33,566 nucleotides of DNA from Collinsella sp. (GTDB taxonomy: Bacteria > Actinomycetota > Coriobacteriia > Coriobacteriales > Coriobacteriaceae), in contig JAHAAK010000028.1 in NCBI GenBank assembly GCA_018376905.1, positions 1 to 33,566 of the forward strand, in the 5' to 3' direction. A program made the translations under genes and the position numbers. Shown here in pieces: positions 23,824-31,804 of the stretch (position 1 is its first letter; every line of letters begins with the position of its first letter). The notes under the pieces are model-generated. The model had not been told where the DNA came from. It ran no database searches and saw nothing but the letters and a program-made list of their open reading frames with translations.

Positions 23824-23914
23824 GGCGCAAGGCCTGCGGGGTTATCACGCCGACGTCCTCGCCGCTTCGCGGCTGCGGGATGTCGGCTTAGATAGCCCCT
23901 CCCGGCCTTGCGCC
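23824..23914 (+). repeat. Nested palindrome after the usp stop
   Basis: Outer arms 23824-23834 and 23904-23914 (GGCGCAAGGCC) are perfect. GGGGTTATC (23838-23846) pairs with GATAGCCCC (23891-23899) with one U-G, then GCCGAC (23849-23854) with GTCGGC (23882-23887), then GCCGC-TTC-GCGGC at the tip. It begins 14 nt after the stop. Confidence 0.85.
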
Positions 23915-23954
23915 TTCGTCACCGTACTTCAGCGAGTTGGCTGATAAAAGATGG

Positions 23955-24005
23955 CGTGCCGCCCCGTTTGGGGCGGCACGTTTTGTTTGGGGCGGCACGT
24001 TTTTG
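23955..24005 (+). terminator. Terminator of usp with a duplicated 3' arm
   Basis: Perfect 11-bp stem CGTGCCGCCCC (23955-23965) with 23970-23980, loop GTTT, then TTTT. The 3' arm with its T-run is repeated at 23989-24005, so either copy can pair with the single 5' arm. Confidence 0.85.
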
Positions 24006-24037
24006 TTATGGGAGATTCATTTGAGCCCCATAGTTGT

Positions 24038-24098
24038 GTTCACGTTCAGGAACATGGCGCCAATTGCCTTAGCTAAGTTCACGTTCGGGAACATAGCC
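24038..24098. repeat. Two direct repeats with GTTC-GAAC palindromes
   Basis: GTTCACGTTC(A/G)GGAACAT occurs at 24038-24055 and 24077-24094, 39 bp apart, each with an internal GTTC-NN-GAAC palindrome. They lie just past the 3' end of the histidine kinase gene. No regulator is suggested by position. Confidence 0.65.
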
Positions 24099-24121
24099 GC
24101 CCGCACCGCAAGACGGCCCGC

Positions 24122-25165
24122 CTACTCGAAATATTGGAACTTGTTGGTTGAGAAGGCAAACGTGACGACAAAGCCTTCGCCGGGCTCCGATGCTGCGGTG
24201 ACGTCGATGCCCATCTTGGAGCACAGGCGCGCCACCAGGTAGAGGCCAATACCCGTTGCGCGCTTGGTGGTGCGGCCGTTGTCGCCGGTAAAGCCCTTCT
24301 CGAACACGCGCGGCAGGTCTGCCGCACACACGCCGCAGCCGTTGTCCGCGACAGTAAGCTCGATGCGCTCGCTCGCCAGGCCCTCGTCCAGAAACGCACC
24401 CGAAAACACAATCTTTGCGCCGTCCTCGCGCGCATATTTAATGCTGTTCTGAATGAGCTGGCCCAGAATAAACTCGAGCCACTTCTCGTCGGTAAAGACC
24501 TCGAAGTCGAGGTTCTCGCACACCGGGGCCACATGCGCCGCGATGAGCTCGCGGGCGTTGGCTTTAATCGCACCCGTCACCAAGGTCTTAAGGTCCCAGC
24601 GACGAATCAGGTAGTCGCGCTCCACGACTTCCGAGCGCGCATAGTACAGCGCCTGGTCGATATAGCGCTCCACGCGGGCAAGCTCGCGACCCAGGTCATC
24701 CACACGCGACAGATCGTCTTCGCTGCCGTCCAGGTTTTCCAAAATCAGATGGGCTGCTGCCAGGGGCAGCTTGGCCTCGTGGACCCAGCTCTCGATATAG
24801 TCGCGGTAGTCATCGGTCTGGCGCCGGCCTTCCGCCACCTCATCGCATGCCGCCTTGCCCACCCGGCGCAAGACCTCGTATTCGAGCTCGCCCTCGGCAT
24901 AGGTCGGGCATTGCACCATCTCCTGCACCCATGCGGGACTCTCGAGCTCCTCGGCCGCACGCTCCAGCTGGCGCAGAAAACGACGACGGCGCGCGTACTC
25001 GATCACGATGCCGAGCATACCAAAGATAAAGGACACACCGACCGCCACGACCACGATAGAAACGGGTGCGCCGGCGACCGTCAGCACAAAGCAGCTCAGC
25101 AGCACGCCGCACGTCCACACGGCGACGGGAAGCAGCGCATCTTTAAAGAACTTGCCAAACGACAT
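24122..25165 (-). CDS. Sensor histidine kinase, BceS-like (intramembrane-sensing)
   Basis: Membrane kinase of 347 residues with two N-terminal spans (about 10-30 and 35-55) and almost no extracellular loop, the layout of BceS-type kinases that sense cell-wall antibiotics through a partner transporter. Phospho-acceptor H129 is in YIESWVHEAKLPLAA. ATPase boxes: N-box LIQNSIKYA, G1 DNGCGV, F-box VFEKGFTG, G2 ATGIGLYL. It starts 9 nt after the response regulator gene, so the two form an operon. No BceAB-type ABC transporter gene is adjacent. Confidence 0.94.
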   Translation of the reverse strand: MSFGKFFKDALLPVAVWTCGVLLSCFVLTVAGAPVSIVVVAVGVSFIFGMLGIVIEYARRRRFLRQLERAAEELESPAWVQEMVQCPTYAEGELEYEVLRRVGKAACDEVAEGRRQTDDYRDYIESWVHEAKLPLAAAHLILENLDGSEDDLSRVDDLGRELARVERYIDQALYYARSEVVERDYLIRRWDLKTLVTGAIKANARELIAAHVAPVCENLDFEVFTDEKWLEFILGQLIQNSIKYAREDGAKIVFSGAFLDEGLASERIELTVADNGCGVCAADLPRVFEKGFTGDNGRTTKRATGIGLYLVARLCSKMGIDVTAASEPGEGFVVTFAFSTNKFQYFE

Positions 25166-25174
25166 AGCCGGCCC

Positions 25175-25846
25175 CTAGACCGAATAGCCCTGGCCGCGGT
25201 GCGTTGTCAAATACCCCTTGATGCCGATTTTTTCGAGCGTGGTGCGCAGGCGGTTGATGTTGACGGTGAGCGTATTGTCGTCCACGAAGGCGTCGGAGTC
25301 CCACAGGTCCTGCATGATGGCCGAGCGCGAAACGATCTTGCCCGCGCGGCTCAGAAGCAGCGAGAGGATACGCAGCTCGTTTTTGGTGAGCTCGGTGCTG
25401 GTGCCCGTTTGTGTGTTGGTGACCATGGAGCGTGCGAGGTCGAGCTCCAGTCCCTTGTGGACGAGCGTGCTGCGCTCGCCCGCCGTCGCGGTGCGACGCA
25501 GTAGTGCGTTGATGCGCGCCACGAGCACACGGGCGCTGTAGGGCTTGGGAACAAAGTCGTCCGCACCGAGCGCCATGGCCATGACCTCGTCGATCTCGGT
25601 CGTACGCGACGTGAGGACGATGATGGGAACCTCGGATTCGCGGCGAACCTCATGGCAGATATGCTGGCCGTCCTTGACGGGAAGCGTCAGGTCGAGCAGC
25701 ACCAAGTCGGGCGCGGCGGCGAGAATATCGCGCGAAACATGCTCGAACGATTCGCAGGCCTCGACCTCAAAACCGGCACGGGCAAGGATGTCGGCAAGTT
25801 CGCGACGAACGGGTTCGTCGTCCTCAACGATATAGATCAGCGCCAT
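25175..25846 (-). CDS. OmpR/PhoB-family response regulator
   Basis: DNA-binding regulator of 223 residues, partner of the kinase downstream. The receiver domain (1-115) has the acidic pocket D9/D10, phospho-acceptor D52 in LLDLTLPVKDG, T79 and K101 in PKPY. The C-terminal winged helix (about 125-223) ends in TTHRGQGYSV, typical of BceR-like regulators. The RBS is GGGGAG ahead of the ATG at 25846. A short palindrome at 25902-25916 lies upstream and may be a binding site. Confidence 0.95.
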   Translation of the reverse strand: MALIYIVEDDEPVRRELADILARAGFEVEACESFEHVSRDILAAAPDLVLLDLTLPVKDGQHICHEVRRESEVPIIVLTSRTTEIDEVMAMALGADDFVPKPYSARVLVARINALLRRTATAGERSTLVHKGLELDLARSMVTNTQTGTSTELTKNELRILSLLLSRAGKIVSRSAIMQDLWDSDAFVDDNTLTVNINRLRTTLEKIGIKGYLTTHRGQGYSV

Positions 25847-25901
25847 GGATTCCGCTCCCCTCTTGGTTGTCTTGCCCCATTATGACCGCGGAGCCGCAGG
25901 T

Positions 25902-25916
25902 ACGTGCCACGCACGT
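25902..25916. promoter_or_regulatory. Palindrome upstream of the response regulator gene
   Basis: ACGTGC-cac-GCACGT is a perfect 6-bp inverted repeat about 55 nt before the regulator start. It could be an operator; no promoter could be assigned. Confidence 0.3.
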
Positions 25917-26024
25917 CGCCAAGGTGACAGAACTGTTCGCGAGCGGGGGCGTTTTGTCCGCCTCGCACTCGCAGCGATGGCGGGGACCAAAATGATTTTT
26001 TAATCCCCGTCTCAGAACAATCAT

Positions 26025-26732
26025 TTAGCGACGGGCGCGGAGCTTTTCGTAGCCTTCGGCGAAGAAGGCGACCGTCGCGGCGTCCGTCGCGGCGGCATCG
26101 GTATCGTCGGCAGGGACCACGCCGTGCTCGTCGCTCACCAGGAACAGCGCGCCCTTGAGCTGAGCGGGGATGTCTACGCGCGTGACCGGGATGCCCTTGG
26201 TCTGGGCCAGCTGCTCGATGAGCGTCGCCGTGCCGCACAGGCACTCGTCCGCTGGCGCCACAAAGGCAAGCTCGCCGTTATCGACGGCGGCGAGCAGCTC
26301 GGGCGCCACGCCGGTTTCGTTGGCCTCGGAGCGGGCCTCGGCGGAGCGGGCACGTAGCGCCTTGGCCGACGTATCGGTTAGCGGCTCGTACTCCCCCACC
26401 GTCATGGCGGCGTTGCCGTTGACGTCGATCACCAGCATGAGCACGCCGTCGCGTGCGGTGTAATCGCCCTCGGCAAGCGACCACTCAACGTGCTGCTTGG
26501 CCCAGCTGAGCATGTTATGGGTAAGCGGCTCGCCCTGCACCAAGCGCTCGGACAGTGCGCGAATGTGGCGGTTGAGCATGGGTACCTTTTTGTTGGACAT
26601 GCGCCAACGGCAGACAAGCGCGGGCTTGTCGAGCGTAAACTTCTCGACCGCCTCCTGATTGGCGCAAAAGTCCTCGTACGCACGCTGATCCTCGGCATTG
26701 CCAAACAGCTCGGCATCATCAATCTGGGGCAT
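26025..26732 (-). CDS. Hypothetical protein, possibly a degenerate fold-type IV PLP protein
   Basis: A 235-residue soluble protein not confidently recognised. Several segments follow the order of class IV aminotransferases and aminodeoxychorismate lyases: NRHIRALSERL (54-64, like RHLxRLxxS), DGVLMLVIDVNG (95-106), SAKALRARSAEARSEANETG (122-141, K124 where the PLP lysine might lie), ECLCGTATLIEQLAQTKGIPVTRVDI (163-188) and ALFLVSDEHGVVPADD (195-210). The NIFxV-TP segment seems missing, so catalysis is doubtful. This is pattern recognition only. Start chosen at 26732 (AAAGG 7 nt upstream); ATG 26756 is an alternative. A weak hairpin (25981-25986 with 26004-26009) follows the stop. Confidence 0.6.
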   Translation of the reverse strand: MPQIDDAELFGNAEDQRAYEDFCANQEAVEKFTLDKPALVCRWRMSNKKVPMLNRHIRALSERLVQGEPLTHNMLSWAKQHVEWSLAEGDYTARDGVLMLVIDVNGNAAMTVGEYEPLTDTSAKALRARSAEARSEANETGVAPELLAAVDNGELAFVAPADECLCGTATLIEQLAQTKGIPVTRVDIPAQLKGALFLVSDEHGVVPADDTDAAATDAATVAFFAEGYEKLRARR

Positions 26733-26773
26733 GGTTGTACCTTTCGTGTTAGTCATTCCGTCCTCTTATACCA

Positions 26774-26808
26774 AAAAGACGGCCCTCCAAACGGAGCGAC
26801 CGTCTTTT
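26774..26808 (-). terminator. Intrinsic terminator of purH
   Basis: Perfect 9-bp stem (26800-26808 with 26774-26782) capped by CTCC-AAAC-GGAG and followed leftward by TTTTT. It lies about 170 nt past purH and just ahead of the next gene. Confidence 0.85.
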
Positions 26809-26848
26809 GCGGAGATTATTTTGACGATATGGTCAGGCGACCGATCAG

Positions 26849-26878
26849 CTTAATGGGATAGAACAACATCCCATTAAG
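26849..26878. repeat. Perfect 11-bp hairpin between purH and its terminator
   Basis: CTTAATGGGAT (26849-26859) pairs perfectly with ATCCCATTAAG (26868-26878) around an 8-nt loop. It is not followed by a T-run on either strand. Confidence 0.75.
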
Positions 26879-26880
26879 GG

Positions 26881-26975
26881 TTTTCCAAGTGCCCGAGATT
26901 GCCCCGAAAGAGGAGCGCCGCGTACTAAATGTACGCAAGCGACGGTTTGAGGGGCAAGGTCGGGTACTTGGGAAA
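26881..26975. repeat. Nested palindrome after the purH stop
   Basis: Outer arms 26881-26905 and 26951-26975 match at 21 of 25 positions, and two of the mismatches are G-U in the rightward RNA. A perfect GCGTAC-TAAAT-GTACGC hairpin (26920-26936) lies in the centre. The outer arm begins only 4 nt after the purH stop codon. Confidence 0.85.
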
Positions 26976-26979
26976 GCCT

Positions 26980-28587
26980 CTAGTGCCTAAAATGCCTGGC
27001 ACCCGTAAAGACCATCGCGATGCCATGCTCATTGCAGGCCTGGATGCTCTCGTCGTCGCGCTTGGAGCCGCCGGGCTGGATGATGCAGGTCACGCCGTGT
27101 GCAGCAAGAACGTCGACGTTGTCGCGGAACGGGAAGAACGCGTCGCTTGCACAGGCAAAGCCGCCCTTCTCCACGCCCTCGCGCTCGCAGAAGTCCTCGG
27201 CGCGCTCGCAGGCAAGCAGCGCAGAGTCAACGCGGTTAGGCTGACCCGGGCCCATGCCAATGCCGGCCTTGCCCTTGGAAACCAAGATGGCGTTGGACTT
27301 AACGCCCTTGCAGACCTTCCAGGCAAACTCGAGCTCGGCCATCTCGGCGTCGGTGGGCTTGCGGTCGGTGGGGAACGTAAAGGTCGCGGGATCCTCGGTC
27401 ACGTGGTCGACTTCCTGCACCAGCATGCCGCCGTCGATGGAGCGCAGCTCCACCTGGGCGCCGTGGTCCACGCCGCCGGTGGCCAGCACGCGCAGGTTGG
27501 GGCGCTTGGCCATGCGCTCGAGCGCCTCGGCAGTGTAGCTCGGGGCGATGATGACCTCGACGAACTGCTTGTTCTGATCGGCAAAGTGCTCGACCAGCTC
27601 ATAGGGAACCTCGCGGTTGCAGGCGATGATGCCGCCAAAGGCACTCTTGGGATCGCAGGCGAAGGCGCGGTCGTAGGCAGCCGTGATGTCCTCGGCAACG
27701 GCAGAACCGCAGGGGTTCTGGTGCTTGAGGATCACGCAGGCCGGCTCGTCGAACTCGCGGACCAGGTTCCAAGCGGCATCGGCATCCAGATAGTTGTTGT
27801 AGCTGAGCGGCTTGCCCTGGATCTGCTCGGAGCCAACGAGCGGGAACTGCGAGCTCGCGGTGTTCTCGCAGCCCTCGGCAAAGCGGTAGACCGTAGCCTT
27901 CTGCTGAGGATTCTCGCCATAGCGCAGGTCGTCGACCTTCTCCAGCGAGATTTCGAGCTTGGCCGAGGTGTCCGCCACGTCGCTTGCCTGGGCGGCAAGC
28001 CAACGGGAGATAGCCGTGTCGTAGGCGGCGGTAGTCTGGTAGACCTTCACCTGCAGGCGGCGACGGGTGGAAAGCGTGGTGCAACCACCGGTCTCGCGCA
28101 TCTCGGCCAGGACGGCATCATAGTCGGCCGGGTCGGAAATGACGGTAACGCTCGCGGCGTTCTTGGCGGCAGAGCGCAGCATGGAGGGACCGCCGATGTC
28201 GATGTGCTCGATGGCATCCGCAAAGGTGACCTCGGGGTTGGCAACAGTCTTCTCGAACTCGTACAGGTTGACGACGACCAGGTCGATCAGCTTAATGCCG
28301 TGCTGAGCGGCCTCCTGCATGTGCTGCTCGGAATCGCGGCGAGCCAGCAGCGCGCCGTGAACCTTGGAGTGCAGCGTCTTGACGCGGCCGTCCATCATCT
28401 CGGGATAGCCCGTGAACTCCTCGATGGGGGTTACGGGAACGCCCGCGTCCTCGATAGCACGAGCCGTGCCGCCCGTAGAGATGATCTCGACGCCAAAGTC
28501 GTCAACCAGCGTCCGTGCGAAATCGACGACGCCCGTCTTATCGGTAACCGAGATCAACGCGCGTGCGATCTTCACATCAGATCCCAT
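26980..28587 (-). CDS. purH: Bifunctional AICAR formyltransferase / IMP cyclohydrolase
   Basis: Carries out the last two steps of de novo purine synthesis, AICAR to FAICAR to IMP. The 535-residue protein has the N-terminal cyclohydrolase domain (ALISVTDKTG, STGGTARAIEDAG, GRVKTLHSKVHGALLARRD, IDIGGPSMLRSAAKN). The formyltransferase domain includes the catalytic KH in ILKHQNPCG, PKSAFGGIIACN, SDAFFPFRDN, QPGGSKRDDE, and ends with the usual FTGARHFRH. AGGAGG lies 5 nt before the ATG at 28587. No other pur gene is adjacent. It is divergent from the GNAT gene. Confidence 0.98.
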   Translation of the reverse strand: MGSDVKIARALISVTDKTGVVDFARTLVDDFGVEIISTGGTARAIEDAGVPVTPIEEFTGYPEMMDGRVKTLHSKVHGALLARRDSEQHMQEAAQHGIKLIDLVVVNLYEFEKTVANPEVTFADAIEHIDIGGPSMLRSAAKNAASVTVISDPADYDAVLAEMRETGGCTTLSTRRRLQVKVYQTTAAYDTAISRWLAAQASDVADTSAKLEISLEKVDDLRYGENPQQKATVYRFAEGCENTASSQFPLVGSEQIQGKPLSYNNYLDADAAWNLVREFDEPACVILKHQNPCGSAVAEDITAAYDRAFACDPKSAFGGIIACNREVPYELVEHFADQNKQFVEVIIAPSYTAEALERMAKRPNLRVLATGGVDHGAQVELRSIDGGMLVQEVDHVTEDPATFTFPTDRKPTDAEMAELEFAWKVCKGVKSNAILVSKGKAGIGMGPGQPNRVDSALLACERAEDFCEREGVEKGGFACASDAFFPFRDNVDVLAAHGVTCIIQPGGSKRDDESIQACNEHGIAMVFTGARHFRH

Positions 28588-28662
28588 GCAGTCCTCCTGT
28601 CTGGTACGCCGCCGTGCTCTGTGAGTCGGTGATACGTCGATCTGCAGCGCTCGCGCAGCGGC

Positions 28663-28682
28663 ATTGAAAATACTGATTCAAT
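28663..28682. promoter_or_regulatory. Palindrome upstream of purH
   Basis: ATTGAA and TTCAAT flank 8 nt, in an AT-rich island about 76 nt before the purH start. It could be part of the promoter or an operator. The remaining 28588-28863 shows the two RBSs and a GTTGC-GCAAC hairpin (28706-28720). Confidence 0.3.
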
Positions 28683-28863
28683 GTAGCGCATCGAGCGCGA
28701 CGTTGCACCCCGCAACGGGCGCATGTGCAGAAAAAGCTTGCGAGCGGAGGGATGGGCATGGCACCGGGCACGGTGAGTTCATGGAACACAGGGGCACCAT
28801 AATTAGATGCCAATAGCGTGGTAGAACTGTGCTCGATATGCATCCGCAAAAGAAAGAGGCACC

Positions 28864-29505
28864 ATGGTCTCGCGGGTTCTCTACCGACCGTTTGATACCG
28901 AAGACTTCGACGCCATCGCGCTGATTCTGCAGCAGCTTTGGCATAACAATTCGGATAACGATGAGTACAACCGCCTCGAGGCCGCGTGCGACCTCGCCTA
29001 TTGCCTTTCGTCTTCGACGTTTTCGCAGGTTGCCGTAATCGATGGTCAGGCGCGCGGCATTGCGCTCGCGCGTGCGGGACAGATTTCCGGCGCCACCGTT
29101 AAGGAACATTGGATGGATACCGAACGCGCACTGCTATCGCAAATGCGCGAGCTGGAGCCCGATGCCTGCGCCGAGTATCTCTCGCTTGTGCGCGCAACCA
29201 TCCGAACCAACAACCGCCTGCTCGAAAGCAGCCCGTTGCCACACGACAACGAGGTCACGCTGCTTGCCGTAGATCGCGACGTCCATGGCCTGGGCGTTGG
29301 CTCGGTGTTGCTCGACGCTGCAGTCTCGTACCTGTCCTCGCGCGGAGCGACGAGGGCGCACCTGTACACCGACTCCAACTGCTCGTGGAAGTTCTACGAG
29401 CTGCACGGCTTTAAGCGCACGGCCACGCACCGCGCCAACCGCGAAGAGCGCCGCCACGACATGCCGCGCGAAAGCTTTCTCTACGAACTCGACCTAACAG
29501 CCTAG
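28864..29505 (+). CDS. GNAT-family N-acetyltransferase
   Basis: Acetyl-CoA-dependent transferase of unknown substrate, 213 residues. The acetyl-CoA loop is in motif A, VTLLAVDRDVHGLGVGSVLLDAA (131-153; HGLGVG fits Q/RxxGxG/A), followed by SWKFYELHGFKRT, typical of motif B. An N-terminal extension (about 1-100) could be a partly degenerate second acetyltransferase-like domain. AAAGAGG lies 4 nt before the ATG. It is monocistronic and convergent with the DUF2207-type gene. Confidence 0.88.
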   Translation: MVSRVLYRPFDTEDFDAIALILQQLWHNNSDNDEYNRLEAACDLAYCLSSSTFSQVAVIDGQARGIALARAGQISGATVKEHWMDTERALLSQMRELEPDACAEYLSLVRATIRTNNRLLESSPLPHDNEVTLLAVDRDVHGLGVGSVLLDAAVSYLSSRGATRAHLYTDSNCSWKFYELHGFKRTATHRANREERRHDMPRESFLYELDLTA

Positions 29506-29521
29506 GCCCAGCAGCCATACC

Positions 29522-29549
29522 TAGTCATTTAGGAACGTCCCCAGTGACT
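29522..29549. repeat. REP-like palindrome, copy B (core AGGAACGTCCC)
   Basis: Arms TAGTCA (29522-29527) and TGACTA (29544-29549) flank the core AGGAACGTCCC (29531-29541) with three bases on each side. A GGGGACAG word follows at 29557-29564, shared with the other repeats. It lies 17 nt after the GNAT stop. Confidence 0.65.
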
Positions 29550-29581
29550 AGTCGTTGGGGACAGTCTTCGTAGGTAGCGCA

Positions 29582-29628
29582 TAAAAAAGAGAATGGGCTT
29601 CCCCCGACGGCTGTCGAGAAAAGCCCAT
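29582..29628 (-). terminator. Intrinsic terminator of the DUF2207-type gene
   Basis: Perfect 8-bp stem (29621-29628 with 29593-29600), inner GAC-GGCT-GTC, followed leftward by CTTTTTT. It lies 18 nt past the stop. Confidence 0.85.
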
Positions 29629-29645
29629 CCCGTAATTTAGGACCG

Positions 29646-31589
29646 TTAGAACGTTCCGCCGCCGCCTCCGCCGACGCCGCCGCCTCCGCCGCCCGAGAAG
29701 CCGCCACCACCGCCGCCGCTCGAGCTATCGGAACTCGAAGCCAGCTCGCGGATGCTCTCGTGATACACATCGTTAAACGAATCGAGCGGCGACTCGGTAC
29801 CGTAATGATGGTAGTACCACCAGTAGCAGGGGTAATTGTCGTAGAAGCCGTCGGCCTCGCGCACCTCGGGCGGCACGGCCTCGGCAAGCTGACGCAGCAC
29901 TTCCTTGGAAACACCCAGCGCCGCACCCATCACCAGAAGTTTATTCCACAGCACCAGATCGCCGGGGACGGCTTCCTTTAGACGCGTGAAGTCCTCAAGC
30001 CAATGCTTAAGCGCCTTGCAGCGAGCCGCCACCTCGGCGCCCTCCGGCGTAAAGCGGCGGAACGTAAGGCCCACGCCAATACCTACCAGCACAATCGGCA
30101 CCGAGATAACCGCGGCGATAATGTTCGCCTGTGCGCCGTCGGTAAAGAAGATGGATCCCACGGGAACAAAGGCGATCAGAATACCAAGAACCAGGCAAAA
30201 CACCATTGCGACAATGCCGTCCGAGGCAACGTACTCGCTATCGGCCAGCTTGCCCTTAACGGTGTTCTGATAGTCCTCGAGCTTGTCGCCCACGGGCGTA
30301 GCGTGCTGCTTGACGTAGTGCTGCAGCTCGTCAAACGTACGCGAGCGATCGCCGTTCTCGTCGGGCTTAGCACCGGCAAAGAAGACCTTGAGCACCATGT
30401 GGTCAATACCCTTGGCCGACTTCCAGCCCGCATCACTCACCGTCACGCGATACGTCTGCTCCTCTTTCTCGCGCCCCAGCAGACCCTTCTTGGCCTTGGT
30501 CACGGTCGCCTGCTCCAGCTTGATCACACGGTCGTCGGTGAGCTTCATGAGCGTGGCGATATATGCCTGATCGGGCACCTCGTTCCAGCTCATGAGGGCC
30601 GAAAGCACGGCGGGATGGTCGGCCGAAGGCACATCGCGGAAATATTCGTCCTGGAAAAGCGGCTTGGGCTTGCGGCGGCGCAGCTTGAGCACAACGATTG
30701 TGCCGGTAAAGGCCACCGCCGCGACAACACTTAGCACGGCAAGCACGTTGGCAATCATGCGAGCGTGAGCGCGGCGGGCGTTAGCTTCGTCGGCCCATGC
30801 CTTCTCCTCGCTCAGGATTGTCGGCATGCGCTCCTCGCTCGAAGCGGAAAGCTGCGGTACCCAATCGCTGGGGAAGGCGATGCGCGCCTCGGCGAATTCG
30901 CCCTGATGCACGCAGGGGATGGTGTAGGTGACCATGGGCTCGTCCTCATCGAGCGATACGTCGCCCGTCAGCGGGCCGTGGCCCCATGCGCGGAAGTTAT
31001 CGCCCTTGACGGCCGCCGTCCCGGCGGCGGCATTTGCAAAGTACACTTCCATCTCGACATCATCGGAATCCGCGGACCAGCCGTCGCCCACAAACTTCCA
31101 GTAGAGCTCGGCGGTATCGGCCCAGTTCATGACCGCACCGGTCATGGTGTAGCTCACGTAATAGATCGCGCTGTCGCCGCTCTCGTGGGGGCTGAACACC
31201 TTGATTCTTACGCCGCCGTCGGACTGCTCAACCGTGTAAACGCCGTCGTCGCCTTTGTTTGCGCTGTCGACCTTGTTAAACGCGGTGTCGTCTTCCTCGA
31301 CGCTCAGCACATCGACGCCCGCCGCGCCGCCCTGCTGGTTGGTGCCTGTATTGATCTCCCAAAACACGCCGTTGATATCGTCATCGAAATCAAACTGGCG
31401 TCCCTCGACAACGGTCAGCGAACCATCGGCCTCAACCGTGGCGCCGATATAGGTTTGGGTCATGGAGTAGCCGTCGGCGTGCGCGACGACAGGCAGCAGC
31501 AGCAACGCAAGCGCGACGAGCACGCAGACGGAAGCGAATCGCGCAAACAGGCAGCGCTGCCGACAAGTATTGGCAACGGGGGCGTTCAT
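29646..31589 (-). CDS. DUF2207-family membrane protein with Gly-rich C-terminus
   Basis: Secreted-then-anchored membrane protein of unknown role, 647 residues from the ATG at 31589 (AAAGGA 7 nt upstream). A signal peptide (about 1-38, cut after AHA) precedes an extracellular beta-rich domain (about 40-300; EGRQFDFDDDINGVFWEI). One membrane helix (about 310-330) with a following RRRK stop-transfer leads to a cytoplasmic region. Two more helices follow (about 480-525), and the tail ends in repeated GGGGGG blocks. This layout matches DUF2207 (YciQ-like) proteins. The longer frame to 31781 lacks an RBS and crosses a repeat. Confidence 0.85.
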   Translation of the reverse strand: MNAPVANTCRQRCLFARFASVCVLVALALLLLPVVAHADGYSMTQTYIGATVEADGSLTVVEGRQFDFDDDINGVFWEINTGTNQQGGAAGVDVLSVEEDDTAFNKVDSANKGDDGVYTVEQSDGGVRIKVFSPHESGDSAIYYVSYTMTGAVMNWADTAELYWKFVGDGWSADSDDVEMEVYFANAAAGTAAVKGDNFRAWGHGPLTGDVSLDEDEPMVTYTIPCVHQGEFAEARIAFPSDWVPQLSASSEERMPTILSEEKAWADEANARRAHARMIANVLAVLSVVAAVAFTGTIVVLKLRRRKPKPLFQDEYFRDVPSADHPAVLSALMSWNEVPDQAYIATLMKLTDDRVIKLEQATVTKAKKGLLGREKEEQTYRVTVSDAGWKSAKGIDHMVLKVFFAGAKPDENGDRSRTFDELQHYVKQHATPVGDKLEDYQNTVKGKLADSEYVASDGIVAMVFCLVLGILIAFVPVGSIFFTDGAQANIIAAVISVPIVLVGIGVGLTFRRFTPEGAEVAARCKALKHWLEDFTRLKEAVPGDLVLWNKLLVMGAALGVSKEVLRQLAEAVPPEVREADGFYDNYPCYWWYYHHYGTESPLDSFNDVYHESIRELASSSDSSSGGGGGGFSGGGGGGVGGGGGGTF

Positions 31590-31679
31590 AGGCACATCCT
31601 TTGTCTGTAAAACCAACATCGCCATTGTCCCACGTTTGCGGGCACACATGACGAATATCTGGGCCAACGGAACGTCAAA

Positions 31680-31735
31680 TGGGACAAAAGTCCCACCCGC
31701 GGCCGGCACCTGGGGACGTTCCTTATCTGCCGGCA
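31680..31735. repeat. REP-like palindrome, copy C, with adjoining hairpin
   Basis: Arms GCCGGCA (31702-31708) and TGCCGGC (31728-31734) flank the core in reverse, GGGACGTTCCT (31713-31723), with four bases on each side. Next to it, TGGGAC-AAAA-GTCCCA (31680-31695) is a perfect hairpin. It lies about 90 nt upstream of the DUF2207-type gene start. Confidence 0.65.
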
Positions 31736-31804
31736 ATCTGGGACACTCCTTGGCATAGCCCGCTCCGGCAATAGATACCACTTCATAGCTCCGTCACAGG
31801 TGTA

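Noticed and set aside
24038..24098. GTTC/GAAC repeats as LexA (SOS) boxes
   Set aside because: Orientation and spacing do not fit GAAC-N4-GTTC, and the site lies between convergent gene ends.
28588..28863. Purine riboswitch ahead of purH
   Set aside because: I see no purine aptamer hallmarks or terminator; only a short palindrome.
31590..31781. N-terminal extension of the DUF2207-type protein to 31781
   Set aside because: No RBS, it crosses a palindromic repeat, and the signal peptide begins correctly at 31589.
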